Source: Gelidibacter maritimus
GTDB taxonomy: Bacteria > Bacteroidota > Bacteroidia > Flavobacteriales > Flavobacteriaceae
DNA: 64,000 nucleotides
Direction of reading: 5' to 3'
Assembly: GCF_014062315.1 (NCBI RefSeq)
Contig: NZ_JACGLT010000002.1
Coordinates: 248,001-312,000, forward strand
Each line of letters begins with the position of its first letter. Position 1 is the first letter of the stretch. Positions 36,118 to 44,571 of the stretch are shown here, piece by piece. The translations under genes were made by a program, and so were the position numbers. Below the pieces are notes generated by a model, which ran no database searches, was not told the origin of the DNA, and worked only from the letters and a program-made list of their open reading frames with translations.

Positions 36118-37563
36118 CTATCCAACTGAGCCTTCTAAACTTATTTCCAATAATTTTTGTGCTTCCACTGCAAACTCCATCGGTAATTTATTCAACACCT
36201 CTTTACTAAAACCATTTACAATAAGCGCAATGGCTTTTTCAGTATCAATCCCCCGCTGGTTACAGTAAAAAATTTGGTCTTCTCCAATTTTACTCGTTGT
36301 GGCTTCGTGCTCTATTATTGCCGATTTATTTTTTACTTCAATGTACGGGAAAGTGTGTGCCCCACAATCGTTACCCATCAATAAACTATCACATTCCGAA
36401 AAGTTACGGGCATTTTCTGCCCTAGGACCTATCTGTACCAAACCTCTATAGGAGTTTTGGGCTTTCCCCGCTGAAATTCCTTTAGAAATAATTGTCGACT
36501 TGGTGTTTTTACCCAAATGAATCATTTTAGTTCCGGTATCGGCTTGTTGGTGATGATTGGTTACGGCAATTGAATAAAATTCACCTACTGAATTATCACC
36601 TTTAAGGATACAACTTGGGTATTTCCAAGTCACGGCCGAACCTGTCTCTACCTGTGTCCAAGAAATTTTGGCGTTATCCTCACAGATCCCTCGTTTGGTT
36701 ACAAAATTGAAAACGCCACCTTTGCCCTCAGCAGTTCCAGGAAACCAGTTTTGAACCGTTGAATATTTAATTTCCGCGCTGTCCATAGCAATCAATTCCA
36801 CTACCGCAGCATGCATTTGATTCTCATCGCGGCTTGGTGCCGTACAGCCTTCTAAGTAACTCACATAACTATCTTCATCAGCAATTAGGAGCGTTCTCTC
36901 AAACTGTCCGGTACCTCCTTGGTTGATACGGAAATAAGTAGATAGCTCCATTGGGCAACGAACGCCTTTTGGTATATAGCAAAAACTGCCATCACTGAAC
37001 ACTGCTGAATTTAACGCCGCATAGAAGTTATCCGTGCGTGGCACCACCGTTCCGATATATTTCTTCACCAATTCAGGATGCTCTTGAATGGCTTCACTGA
37101 TGGAACAAAAAATAATTCCTTTTTCGTCCAATGACTTCTTAAAGGTTGTGGCTACTGAAACGGAATCAATTACAACATCCATGGCAACACCGGCCAGCAT
37201 TTTCTGCTCGTCCAAAGAAATCCCTAGCTTGTCAAAAGTTTCCAGCAATTGCGGATCCACCTCATCTAAACTATCATATTTAGGTTTGGTATTTGGTGCT
37301 GAATAATAGGATATAGCTTGAAAATCTGGTTTTTCGTAAGTGACATTTGCCCATTCCGGCTCTTCCATCTTCTCCCATGCCCGAAAAGCCTCCAAACGCC
37401 ATTCGGTCATCCATTCCGGCTCATTTTTCTTTAAAGAAATGGCACGGACAACATCTTCATTTAAACCAGGCTCGAACGTATCAGACTCAATGTCAGTAAA
37501 AAATCCATATTCGTATTCCTTGGTCTTTAATTCTTCTCTTAAATCGTCTTCTGTATATTTCAT
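36118..37563 (-). CDS. sufB: Fe-S scaffold subunit SufB
   Basis: 481 residues, the normal length. Typical segments are [58 protein letters not shown] and the C-terminal [21 protein letters not shown] with the cluster-ligand region. It is the scaffold on which the nascent Fe-S cluster forms with SufC and SufD. It follows sufA by 57 bases, which contain a CCTTCC-TTTTT-GGGAAGG hairpin (37591-37607). Confidence 0.97.
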   Translation of the reverse strand: MKYTEDDLREELKTKEYEYGFFTDIESDTFEPGLNEDVVRAISLKKNEPEWMTEWRLEAFRAWEKMEEPEWANVTYEKPDFQAISYYSAPNTKPKYDSLDEVDPQLLETFDKLGISLDEQKMLAGVAMDVVIDSVSVATTFKKSLDEKGIIFCSISEAIQEHPELVKKYIGTVVPRTDNFYAALNSAVFSDGSFCYIPKGVRCPMELSTYFRINQGGTGQFERTLLIADEDSYVSYLEGCTAPSRDENQMHAAVVELIAMDSAEIKYSTVQNWFPGTAEGKGGVFNFVTKRGICEDNAKISWTQVETGSAVTWKYPSCILKGDNSVGEFYSIAVTNHHQQADTGTKMIHLGKNTKSTIISKGISAGKAQNSYRGLVQIGPRAENARNFSECDSLLMGNDCGAHTFPYIEVKNKSAIIEHEATTSKIGEDQIFYCNQRGIDTEKAIALIVNGFSKEVLNKLPMEFAVEAQKLLEISLEGSVG

Positions 37564-37620
37564 CTTGTCATTTACATTTATTTGTTCAATTCCTTCCTTT
37601 TTGGGAAGGTTGGGATGGAT

Positions 37621-37950
37621 TTATAGAGAAAATGACTCTCCACATCCACAAGTGCGATTGGCGTTTGGATTATTAAATACAAACCCAGCACCATTTAAGC
37701 CACCTGAATATTCAAGGGTAGTACCAATAAGGTATAAAAAGCTTTTTTTGTCAATAACAATTCTGACACCATTATCTTCAAAGACCTTATCCTCATCTTT
37801 TTGTGATTTATCAAATTTTAAATCATATGATAAACCCGAACAACCACCACTTTTCACACCAACGCGTATAAAGTCGGTTGCATAGTCAAAGCCATCCTCA
37901 CTCATGAGCTCCATGACCTTTTTTTTAGCTGTTTCAGATACTTTTATCAT
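37621..37950 (-). CDS. sufA: A-type Fe-S carrier (SufA/IscA family)
   Basis: 109 residues. The three conserved cysteines are present: GVKSGGCSGLSY and, at the C-terminus, RTCGCGESFSL. It receives clusters from SufBCD and passes them to target proteins. It is the first gene of the minus-strand suf run, with a TATATTTG -7 box (37981-37988) 30 bases upstream. The symbol follows genomic context; sequence alone does not separate SufA from IscA or ErpA. Confidence 0.92.
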   Translation of the reverse strand: MIKVSETAKKKVMELMSEDGFDYATDFIRVGVKSGGCSGLSYDLKFDKSQKDEDKVFEDNGVRIVIDKKSFLYLIGTTLEYSGGLNGAGFVFNNPNANRTCGCGESFSL

Positions 37951-37980
37951 TCGTTATTAAGATTATTTCTAAATAGAGGA

Positions 37981-37988
37981 CAAATATA
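37981..37988 (-). promoter_or_regulatory. Probable suf operon -7 box
   Basis: The minus strand reads TATATTTG, full TAnnTTTG match, 30 bases before sufA. A -33 TTTG is not present at the standard distance (ATGG instead), so regulation by an activator is possible but not shown. I see no IscR-type palindrome. Confidence 0.5.
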
Positions 37989-38090
37989 CAATATAAGAAG
38001 GGTTTTTCCATAGAACTTCACATTATATTCTTAAATGGACCTATTCGTCTTTTTTATGTCATTCACCTTCCAATAATTCAGCTAAAATGA

Positions 38091-38122
38091 TTCGTATTTT
38101 CTATCCGATATCCCTAAATTTG
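38091..38122 (+). promoter_or_regulatory. Promoter of thiL, leaderless candidate
   Basis: TTCG (38091-38094), 20-base spacer, TAAATTTG (38115-38122), then CATC and the ATG at 38127. The transcript would start at or beside the start codon. Confidence 0.5.
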
Positions 38123-38126
38123 CATC

Positions 38127-39176
38127 ATGATAGAAGATAAAAATCAATCGCGAACGCCTATTAGTGACTTAGGTGAATTTGGTCTCATTGACCATCTGAC
38201 CAAGCATTTTAAGGTCACCCAGAAATCTACAGTAAAGAGCATTGGCGACGATGCTGCTGTGTTGGATTTTAAGTCGAAACAAGCTGTAATTACCACCGAT
38301 ATTTTGGTGGAACATGTGCACTTTGATTTAAGCTATATGCCTTTAAAACATTTGGGCTATAAAGCAATGATTGCGAATTTATCTGATGTGTATGCCATGA
38401 ATGCCACTGCTACACAAGTAACAATTGCCATTGCTATTTCCAACCGATTCCCTTTGGAAGCATTAGAAGAACTTTACGCTGGTATTGAAACGGCTTCAAA
38501 GATTTATGGCGTGGATGTGGTAGGCGGCGACACAACTTCATCTACAACAGGATTGATCATCTCCATAACTGCAGTTGGCGAAGTGGACAAAAAAGATGTT
38601 GTTTACAGAAGCGGTGCAAAACCCAATGATTTGCTGGTTGTAACTGGCGATTTGGGTGCTGCTTATATGGGACTTCAAGTTTTGGAACGTGAAAAAGAAG
38701 TCTTTAAGGTTAACCCCAATAACCAACCCGATTTAGAGCCTTATACCTATATTGTGGAACGCCAATTGAAACCAGAAGCACGAAAGGATATTGTTAAACT
38801 TTTAAAAGATTTAGAGGTTAAACCTACGTCCATGATCGATATTAGTGATGGTTTGTCTTCTGAAATCATTCATCTATGCAAACAAAGTGATGTAGGTGCT
38901 GTTTTGTATGAAAATAAAATTCCACTCGATCCACAAGTCATTTCTACTTGCGAGGAATTTAAAATTGATAGCACGACAATTGCTTTAAACGGAGGAGAGG
39001 ATTACGAATTGCTCATGACGGTCTCACAAGACGATTTCCCAAAAATTAAGGGGAATCCTAATTTAACTGTGATTGGTTATATGACCGAAAAAGAACAAGG
39101 CATGCATTTGATTACACGTGGAGATACACTTATTCCTTTAATTGCCAAAGGATGGAACGCCTTGAAAGATCAATAA
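38127..39176 (+). CDS. thiL: Thiamine-monophosphate kinase
   Basis: 349 residues. An AIRS/PurM-like fold begins LGEFGLIDHLTKHF, with metal- and ATP-binding motifs SIGDDAAVLDF and GDTTSSTTGLIIS, and MIDISDGLSSEI in the C-terminal half. It phosphorylates thiamine monophosphate to thiamine pyrophosphate. No other thiamine gene is next to it. Its stop overlaps by seven bases the end of the converging small gene at 39170. Confidence 0.96.
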   Translation: MIEDKNQSRTPISDLGEFGLIDHLTKHFKVTQKSTVKSIGDDAAVLDFKSKQAVITTDILVEHVHFDLSYMPLKHLGYKAMIANLSDVYAMNATATQVTIAIAISNRFPLEALEELYAGIETASKIYGVDVVGGDTTSSTTGLIISITAVGEVDKKDVVYRSGAKPNDLLVVTGDLGAAYMGLQVLEREKEVFKVNPNNQPDLEPYTYIVERQLKPEARKDIVKLLKDLEVKPTSMIDISDGLSSEIIHLCKQSDVGAVLYENKIPLDPQVISTCEEFKIDSTTIALNGGEDYELLMTVSQDDFPKIKGNPNLTVIGYMTEKEQGMHLITRGDTLIPLIAKGWNALKDQ

Positions 39177-39388
39177 ACTTTTTGTTTTAATTTTCGTCTT
39201 TTATTGTAGAGTGTCTTTAACACTTTATTGATTTCCTTTCGTCTCTCAGTCAATGGAATAAGCTCCCCTTTATCGCTCGTGGTTAATTGCATCCCACAGC
39301 GCAAACACTTGTACTCCTTGACAAATTGGGTGATTTCGTTTTTCACAATAAAATCGTGGCTAAATAATCGGCAATATAAATTTTTCAA
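39170..39388 (-). CDS. Small zinc-binding-like protein, copy 1 of 3
   Basis: 72 residues. Same design as the two genes that follow: N-terminal LYCRLFSH, then VKEYKCLRCG, a TT-x3-GEL-x-PLT stretch and a basic C-terminus (NKRRKLKQK). Cys-x4-His and Cys-x2-Cys could form one zinc site. The copy has Ser where the others have Gly before the His (FSH versus FGH). It resembles the DUF1660 type of small phage/bacterial protein; that match is from memory. Function unknown. Confidence 0.7.
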   Translation of the reverse strand: MKNLYCRLFSHDFIVKNEITQFVKEYKCLRCGMQLTTSDKGELIPLTERRKEINKVLKTLYNKRRKLKQKVY

Positions 39389-39654
39389 AACTCAAGATTT
39401 TAGGACAGCTCATATGGTAATCAAAACGAATTACAAAGGAGAAGATTATCTGTTAAGATTTTAATAAAAACTATTTGGTATGGAAAATGGCATTCTATCC
39501 GTCTATGAATGGTGACGGGATGGAACATGGTGATATAATTTAAAAGCTCAAGCTTGTCATCTTATAAACATGTCCAAGGCAGACATATTTAACAGACTTC
39601 AAACACGATAAGTTACATTTGATACTCTGCCAACATTATAATTAACATCAGCTA

Positions 39655-39888
39655 TTAATGCTCAAAAATAAGCAGGCCTTCCAATCTTTTAAATCTTCGT
39701 CTTTTATGAATTCGCTCAAGGACAGAATTTATTTCCCTGAACTTCGGAGTCAACGGTGTTAATTCGCCGTTGCTGTTTGTGGTCATTTGTGCACGGCAAT
39801 GGGTACATTTATACTCATTAACGTGAAAGGTTATTTTTTTGGAAACAACATAGTTGTGTCCAAAAACAGAGCAGTAAACAGTTTTCAC
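39655..39888 (-). CDS. Small zinc-binding-like protein, copy 2 of 3
   Basis: 77 residues, with VYCSVFGHNYVVSKKITFHV and EYKCTHCRAQMTT, then GELTPLTPKFREINSVLERI and a basic run HKRRRFKR. All four putative zinc ligands (Cys, His, Cys-x2-Cys) are conserved with copies 1 and 3. It is separated from copy 1 by 266 bases that hold nothing recognisable and from copy 3 by 77 bases. The basic helical tail suggests nucleic-acid binding, which is inference. Confidence 0.72.
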   Translation of the reverse strand: MKTVYCSVFGHNYVVSKKITFHVNEYKCTHCRAQMTTNSNGELTPLTPKFREINSVLERIHKRRRFKRLEGLLIFEH

Positions 39889-39965
39889 TTGGTTATTGGT
39901 TTTAATTATTATTTTAGAGGATACCTAAATATATAAAAATCAAAACAATAAGTCCTTCTCGAAAT

Positions 39966-40199
39966 CTAATATATCGACGAACTGAGCGCTTTCTCCCTTG
40001 AACGGTGTGTTCTACGCAGGTACATCTCTTCCAAAATAGAATTGATTTCTTTAAATTTAGGCGTCAACTCTGTAAGAGCACCATTACTATTGGTGGTTAG
40101 TTGTTTTTTACAACACTTGCAGGTATATTCTTTTACGTGTGAAGTCACTTTTTTAGAAACCTGATAATTGTGACCAAAAAGGTTGCAATAAAGCTTCAT
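39966..40199 (-). CDS. Small zinc-binding-like protein, copy 3 of 3
   Basis: The ATG at 40199 gives 77 residues starting MKLYCNLFGHNYQVSKKV, matching the starts of copies 1 and 2. An ATG at 40229 would add ten residues (MKKTSNAPAP) not found in the other copies. The second motif is EYTCKCCKKQLTT; then LTELTPKFKEINSILEEMYL and a basic tail. The three genes form a tandem family that arose by duplication; copies 2 and 3 are the most alike. Confidence 0.72.
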   Translation of the reverse strand: MKLYCNLFGHNYQVSKKVTSHVKEYTCKCCKKQLTTNSNGALTELTPKFKEINSILEEMYLRRTHRSREKALSSSIY

Positions 40200-40290
40200 T
40201 GGGGCTGGGGCATTACTGGTTTTTTTCATGGCTGTTATAGTTAGAGTTGCCTAACTTAAAAAAAATAACTCATATTAACGTTAAAACACG

Positions 40291-41067
40291 TTAATTTTCG
40301 ATGAAACGCTTTATATTGTAAGTATAATCTGATTTATTTTCAATATGCGACATGTGACCTCCAGATAATTCGACGAGTTCAACCTCAATTTCAGCAAGTT
40401 GTGGTTTTAAAGCAGTAAAATCCAAAATAGGATCTTGACGTCCTAAAACAATCATTTTTTTTGCGGTCAATTGTTGCAAGACAACGCTTCTATCTTTTCT
40501 GATTTTCATGCCTTCCAAAGCAGCAATAATTCCTTGTACAGGCATCTCCATAGCTTCCAATTTTATGGATTCAATTTCTTCTACAAATTGTCCTCTATTG
40601 TCAGGGCTGAACAAATTTGAAATGGACATGCTTATAAAATTGTTAGGATTCTGTTTTACCACTTTAATAGCACGATCTCTATTGATTTGTCGTTCCGGAC
40701 TATCTGCATACGGAGTGGAGTTAGTCAAACACATGCCATAAAATCGTTCAGGATATGCTTCAGCAATTGCCAAAGCCACATAACCACCCATAGAATGTCC
40801 GATAAAGAACGATTTTGAAATCTTTAATTGCCCCAAGACAAACACGACGGCATCGGCCATCATTTCCATGGTATGGACGTAACCCCAACAACCAGTTTTT
40901 CCGTGGCCCAATAAATCGATGGAAATAATGCGATGGGTAGCTTTAATTTCAGCGGTTAAGTCTTTCCACATGGTCGAATTTTCCATAAATCCATGCAGTA
41001 AAACTACAACTCTACCTTCGCCTTCGTCGGTATAAAAGATTGGGCTATTTTTGTACTCTAAAATCAT
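40291..41067 (-). CDS. Alpha/beta-hydrolase
   Basis: 258 residues. Oxyanion-hole motif LLHGFMENSTMW, nucleophile elbow GHSMGGYVAL (Ser about residue 91), catalytic Asp in LGRQDPILD and His in SGGHMSHIE. It is a cytoplasmic esterase/lyase-type hydrolase close in pattern to the MenH/BioH group, but the substrate cannot be told. A TATCTTTG -7 box (minus strand, 41085-41092) lies 17 bases upstream; it is divergent from brnQ. Confidence 0.9.
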   Translation of the reverse strand: MILEYKNSPIFYTDEGEGRVVVLLHGFMENSTMWKDLTAEIKATHRIISIDLLGHGKTGCWGYVHTMEMMADAVVFVLGQLKISKSFFIGHSMGGYVALAIAEAYPERFYGMCLTNSTPYADSPERQINRDRAIKVVKQNPNNFISMSISNLFSPDNRGQFVEEIESIKLEAMEMPVQGIIAALEGMKIRKDRSVVLQQLTAKKMIVLGRQDPILDFTALKPQLAEIEVELVELSGGHMSHIENKSDYTYNIKRFIEN

Positions 41068-41084
41068 ATTTGAACTATATTCGG

Positions 41085-41092
41085 CAAAGATA
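41085..41092 (-). promoter_or_regulatory. -7 box for the alpha/beta-hydrolase gene
   Basis: TATCTTTG on the minus strand, 17 bases before the ATG; no -33 match at the usual spacing. Confidence 0.45.
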
Positions 41093-41133
41093 TAAAGACT
41101 TTGAGGGAAGAAGCTCTTAGCATTGACTATAAA

Positions 41134-42417
41134 ATGAATAAAATTAAAGACATACTTATTACCGGCTTCGCATTATTTTCGATGTTTTTTGGGGCTGGAA
41201 ATTTGATATTACCACCATTTCTGGGCTTTAACGCAGGTCCGGATTGGTTTTTGGTTACCATCGGATTTGTGATTACAGCAGTAGTTATTCCAATTTTAGG
41301 CATTATAGCCCACGCCAAATTACAGGGTACTATGTACGATTTTGGAAAAAAAGTATCGCCAATTTTTAGTATCATTTTTTGCATATTGGTCTATGCTATT
41401 TGCATCATATTGCCTGCGCCAAGGACGGCATCTGTAACCCACGAAATGGCTATTGCTCCATTTTTTGATACCAGTGGTCTCCTTACCAGCAGTATCTATT
41501 TTCTCTTAGTGTTTATTTTTGTGATGAACCGCTCCAAGGTTTTGGACCTCTTGGGCAAATACCTCACGCCTATTATTATTGTTATACTATTAGCTATTAT
41601 AGGTGTCGCCATTTTTTTACCCGCTGAAGCCATGCTGCCCTCAAAATTAAAAACACCTGTGGTAGATGGCCTTATGGAAGGTTACCAAACCTTTGATGCA
41701 CTTGCGGCCATGGTAGTTGGTGCCGTTTTAATCATTTCCATTAACCTCAACAGCACGCAATCTTTTGCCGAAAAAAGACAGTTGATTTTCAAAGCTGGAT
41801 TGGTAGCTGGCTTTGGTTTGTTCGTGATTTATACCGGCCTTATTTTAAGTGGATCAGTACATAACACAGAATTCCCGGCTCATATCACTAGACCCGAATT
41901 ACTTTTAGCATTAGGCAATAAGACATTAGGTAGTGCAGGTGCAACCTTATTGAGCATATTAATTGCTTTAGCTTGCTTTACGACTGCTGTGGGCATTATT
42001 ACTGGTACTGCCGACTACTTTAAAGGCTTATTCAACAACTCTGAACAAGCCTATACACTAACCGCAATCATAGGCAGTTTATTAGGGGTTGTGATGGGAC
42101 AATTTGAGGTTGGTTTTATTATTGACATCGCCATTCCGGCCCTTATGTTCATCTACCCAATAACCATTATTTTAATTTTGCTCAATACCCTTCCAGATCA
42201 ATGGGCATCATCTTTAGTCTTTAGAGGTGTCGTCATTACAGCTTTCATATTCAGTATTCCTGATTTCCTGAAAATCTTGATGCCTTCGGACAACTTGACT
42301 GCTGTTATCGATGTCATCCCTTTAGGTCAATTTAATTTGGGGTGGCTGATACCGTCACTAGTGATATTTTGCTTCCTAAACATTTTTAAATATTTTAATC
42401 CTTCAACCGCTTCATAA
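41134..42417 (+). CDS. brnQ: Branched-chain amino acid carrier (LIVCS family)
   Basis: 427 residues from the ATG at 41134 (MNKIKDILITGFALFSMFFG). A TTG 33 bases upstream only adds a hydrophilic leader and is rejected. There are about twelve transmembrane helices. GAGNLILPPFLGF near the N-terminus and GIITGTADYF are typical of BrnQ, a sodium- or proton-coupled importer of leucine, isoleucine and valine. The end overlaps the converging ACT-protein gene by 23 bases. Confidence 0.93.
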   Translation: MNKIKDILITGFALFSMFFGAGNLILPPFLGFNAGPDWFLVTIGFVITAVVIPILGIIAHAKLQGTMYDFGKKVSPIFSIIFCILVYAICIILPAPRTASVTHEMAIAPFFDTSGLLTSSIYFLLVFIFVMNRSKVLDLLGKYLTPIIIVILLAIIGVAIFLPAEAMLPSKLKTPVVDGLMEGYQTFDALAAMVVGAVLIISINLNSTQSFAEKRQLIFKAGLVAGFGLFVIYTGLILSGSVHNTEFPAHITRPELLLALGNKTLGSAGATLLSILIALACFTTAVGIITGTADYFKGLFNNSEQAYTLTAIIGSLLGVVMGQFEVGFIIDIAIPALMFIYPITIILILLNTLPDQWASSLVFRGVVITAFIFSIPDFLKILMPSDNLTAVIDVIPLGQFNLGWLIPSLVIFCFLNIFKYFNPSTAS

Positions 42418-43051
42418 CCGAAAACGCTTTATCCACCACTTCATCTTCCACCAAGATGGTAAATTCATTGGTAGTAGAAACAACTTCATAAAGCGCAATC
42501 CCTTCCCAGGCTAATCGCTTGAAAATCTGATAATAAAGACCTGTGACTTTCGAATTATCAGAAGGCAAGCTGATGGTGATGGCAGATAATTCGGCTCTTT
42601 CCCCTAGCAAAATCTCATCTTGAAAATGCTTTAAAATATTGTGTTTTTGCGATGTTGAGATGATGATATTGCTCTCATAAACTCCTCGTGTAAATGCGTA
42701 AAACACATTAGAATAATTATCCATTTGCTCCAGAATTTTGGAGTGGCTATAGCTCAAAGTTTTTGAATTTTGAAAGGTAAAATCTGTTAAATTGGACCTG
42801 ACGGTAATGTCGCCCAGATTTTGGATAACCCGCTTAAGTTTTAGTGAATTTCCAAAATCCATTGGCGTTTGGTATCTCCGTAGCGCCATCATGACAGCAC
42901 CGGATTTTATCGGTTTTTTTAACATCTCACTTATGGGAACCACCAATTCTTCAGCCAAAGCAGAATAGTTGATGATACCCCGTGACAATGCTTCTTCTAA
43001 AAAAGGTTGAGCAATTAAAATCTCATTGACACAAGCAGTAATCGTTCGCAT
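42395..43051 (-). CDS. ACT-domain-like regulatory protein beside aspartate kinase
   Basis: 218 residues, soluble. The C-terminal part contains two weak ACT-like beta-alpha-beta units (AELSAITISLPSDNSKVTGL and FTILVEDEVVDKAFSVMKRL). The N-terminal half has an HTH-like helical part (SALAEELVVPISEMLKKPIK). In flavobacteria it is often named after aspartate kinase, but the kinase catalytic residues are absent. It is divergent from lysC with a 101-base shared region, suggesting regulation of or with LysC. The ACT reading is moderately supported and the function inferred. Confidence 0.7.
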   Translation of the reverse strand: MRTITACVNEILIAQPFLEEALSRGIINYSALAEELVVPISEMLKKPIKSGAVMMALRRYQTPMDFGNSLKLKRVIQNLGDITVRSNLTDFTFQNSKTLSYSHSKILEQMDNYSNVFYAFTRGVYESNIIISTSQKHNILKHFQDEILLGERAELSAITISLPSDNSKVTGLYYQIFKRLAWEGIALYEVVSTTNEFTILVEDEVVDKAFSVMKRLKD

Positions 43052-43103
43052 TTGTTAACTATTTAACATTTTGTGTAAAATTAGTCAAATTTTTTAATTT
43101 TCA

Positions 43104-43133
43104 TTGTTGACAGAGAGGTTACACCTATTTTCG
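43104..43133 (+). promoter_or_regulatory. Promoter of lysC
   Basis: TTG (43104-43106), 19-base spacer, TATTTTCG (43126-43133), 19 bases before the ATG. Confidence 0.55.
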
Positions 43134-43152
43134 TGCGATAAAATTTAAAATT

Positions 43153-44478
43153 ATGCTTGTATTAAAATTTGGAGGTACATCAGTCGGGTCTATAGAAAAC
43201 ATGACCAATGTCAAAAACATTATTAATGATGGCCAACGTAAAGTCGTGGTATTATCTGCTATGTCAGGTACCACTAATGCGCTGGTCACAATTTCAGAAT
43301 GTATAAAATATAAGGAAATAGAAAACGCGTTAGAGTTGATTTCCGATCTTCATAAAACTTATACACAAACGGTGAATCAATTAATTCATCAACCTAATCT
43401 AAGAGAGGAAGCGCACTCATATGTCAATTCTATCTTTGACACACTTAAAGCTACGGTCAACGTCAATTATTCGCCCGTTCTATCCAATAAAATTGTGGCC
43501 CAGGGAGAACTGTTGTCCACATTTATATTCAGTCGGTTTTTACTGCAAGAGGGCCTCAATGCCCAGTTATTACCAGCATTGGATTTTATGCGGATTGACA
43601 AGTTCAATGAACCCGATAGCTTTTATATACGTCAAAACTTCAATCGCATCATTAATGAACTTCCTGAAGCTGACATTTATATTACCCAAGGGTTCATCTG
43701 TTTGGATGCCGAAGGACAGATTGGCAACTTACAACGTGGTGGAAGCGATTATACCGCAACCATTATTGGCGCCGCTTTACATGCTCAAGAAGTTCAAATC
43801 TGGACGGATATTGATGGTTTCCACAATAATGATCCACGTTTTGTCCCAGAAACCCATGCCATTTCCAACTTGTCATTTGATGAGGCCGCCGAATTGGCGT
43901 ATTTTGGTGCGAAAATCTTACATCCACAAACTGTCACCCCAGTAAGGGACTTAGACATTCCGGTACGTTTAAAAGATACCAGCTCACCCACTGCACATGG
44001 CACATTAATTACTAATAACATTCATGGCGAAGGCATCAAAGCTATTGCCGCCAAAGACGGCATTACCGCTATAAAGATTAAATCGGCCCGCATGCTATTG
44101 GCGCACGGGTTCTTAAAAAAAGTCTTTGAGATTTTTGAGAAATACGAAACGTCCATTGACATGATTACCACTTCAGAGATTGCCATTTCACTCACTATTG
44201 ATGACACCAAAAACCTGTCTGAAATTGTAACCGAATTGGAGAAATTTGCGAAGGTAGACGTCGATGATTTTAGAACGATTGTGTGCCTTGTCGGCCACCA
44301 TATTGTCTATCACCCCGATACACCAAAATTATTCCAGATCCTACAAGATGTTAACGTCAGAATGATTTCTTATGGTGGCAGCAGCAATAATATTTCTTTA
44401 TTGATCAATACCAGCGACAAGATTGAAACGTTGAGAAAGCTCAATCGGTATGTGTTTGATTTGGTGCCGGCTTTTTGA
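43153..44478 (+). CDS. lysC: Aspartate kinase, monofunctional
   Basis: 441 residues. The amino-acid-kinase domain starts MLVLKFGGTSVGS and has GFICLDAEG, GGSDYTATIIGA and EIWTDIDG-type (VQIWTDIDGFHNNDPR) motifs. A C-terminal ACT pair (KSARMLLAHGFLKKVFEIFE, VRMISYGGSSNNISLLINT) is the allosteric lysine/threonine site. It makes aspartyl phosphate, the entry step to lysine, threonine and methionine. There is no fused homoserine dehydrogenase. The divergent ACT-type gene may be its partner. Confidence 0.95.
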   Translation: MLVLKFGGTSVGSIENMTNVKNIINDGQRKVVVLSAMSGTTNALVTISECIKYKEIENALELISDLHKTYTQTVNQLIHQPNLREEAHSYVNSIFDTLKATVNVNYSPVLSNKIVAQGELLSTFIFSRFLLQEGLNAQLLPALDFMRIDKFNEPDSFYIRQNFNRIINELPEADIYITQGFICLDAEGQIGNLQRGGSDYTATIIGAALHAQEVQIWTDIDGFHNNDPRFVPETHAISNLSFDEAAELAYFGAKILHPQTVTPVRDLDIPVRLKDTSSPTAHGTLITNNIHGEGIKAIAAKDGITAIKIKSARMLLAHGFLKKVFEIFEKYETSIDMITTSEIAISLTIDDTKNLSEIVTELEKFAKVDVDDFRTIVCLVGHHIVYHPDTPKLFQILQDVNVRMISYGGSSNNISLLINTSDKIETLRKLNRYVFDLVPAF

Positions 44479-44537
44479 AAAAACCTGATTAGTGTTTATC
44501 ATATTCTTTGGCGGAAACCAATTAGGCCAGGATTATA

Positions 44538-44565
44538 GTAGAGGCTCTTTGCAAAGAGCCTCTAC
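44538..44565. repeat. Perfect 28-bp palindrome
   Basis: Arms GTAGAGGCTCTTTG and CAAAGAGCCTCTAC with no loop, between the converging lysC and peptidase genes, seven bases from the latter's stop. It can act as a terminator for both; a perfect uninterrupted palindrome is less usual for that and may be a dispersed repeat. Confidence 0.7.
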
Positions 44566-44571
44566 CATTCT

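Noticed and set aside
37340-37885. 181-codon plus-strand ORF across sufB and sufA
   Set aside because: It is antisense to two well-conserved genes, spans their intergenic gap, and its translation shows no domain.
39389-39654. Fourth copy or remnant of the small zinc-like protein between copies 1 and 2
   Set aside because: No Cys-x4-His or Cys-x2-Cys pattern or related peptide in any frame.
43421-43945. 174-codon plus-strand ORF inside lysC
   Set aside because: Same strand, other frame; lysC has intact motifs throughout, so this is a shadow.
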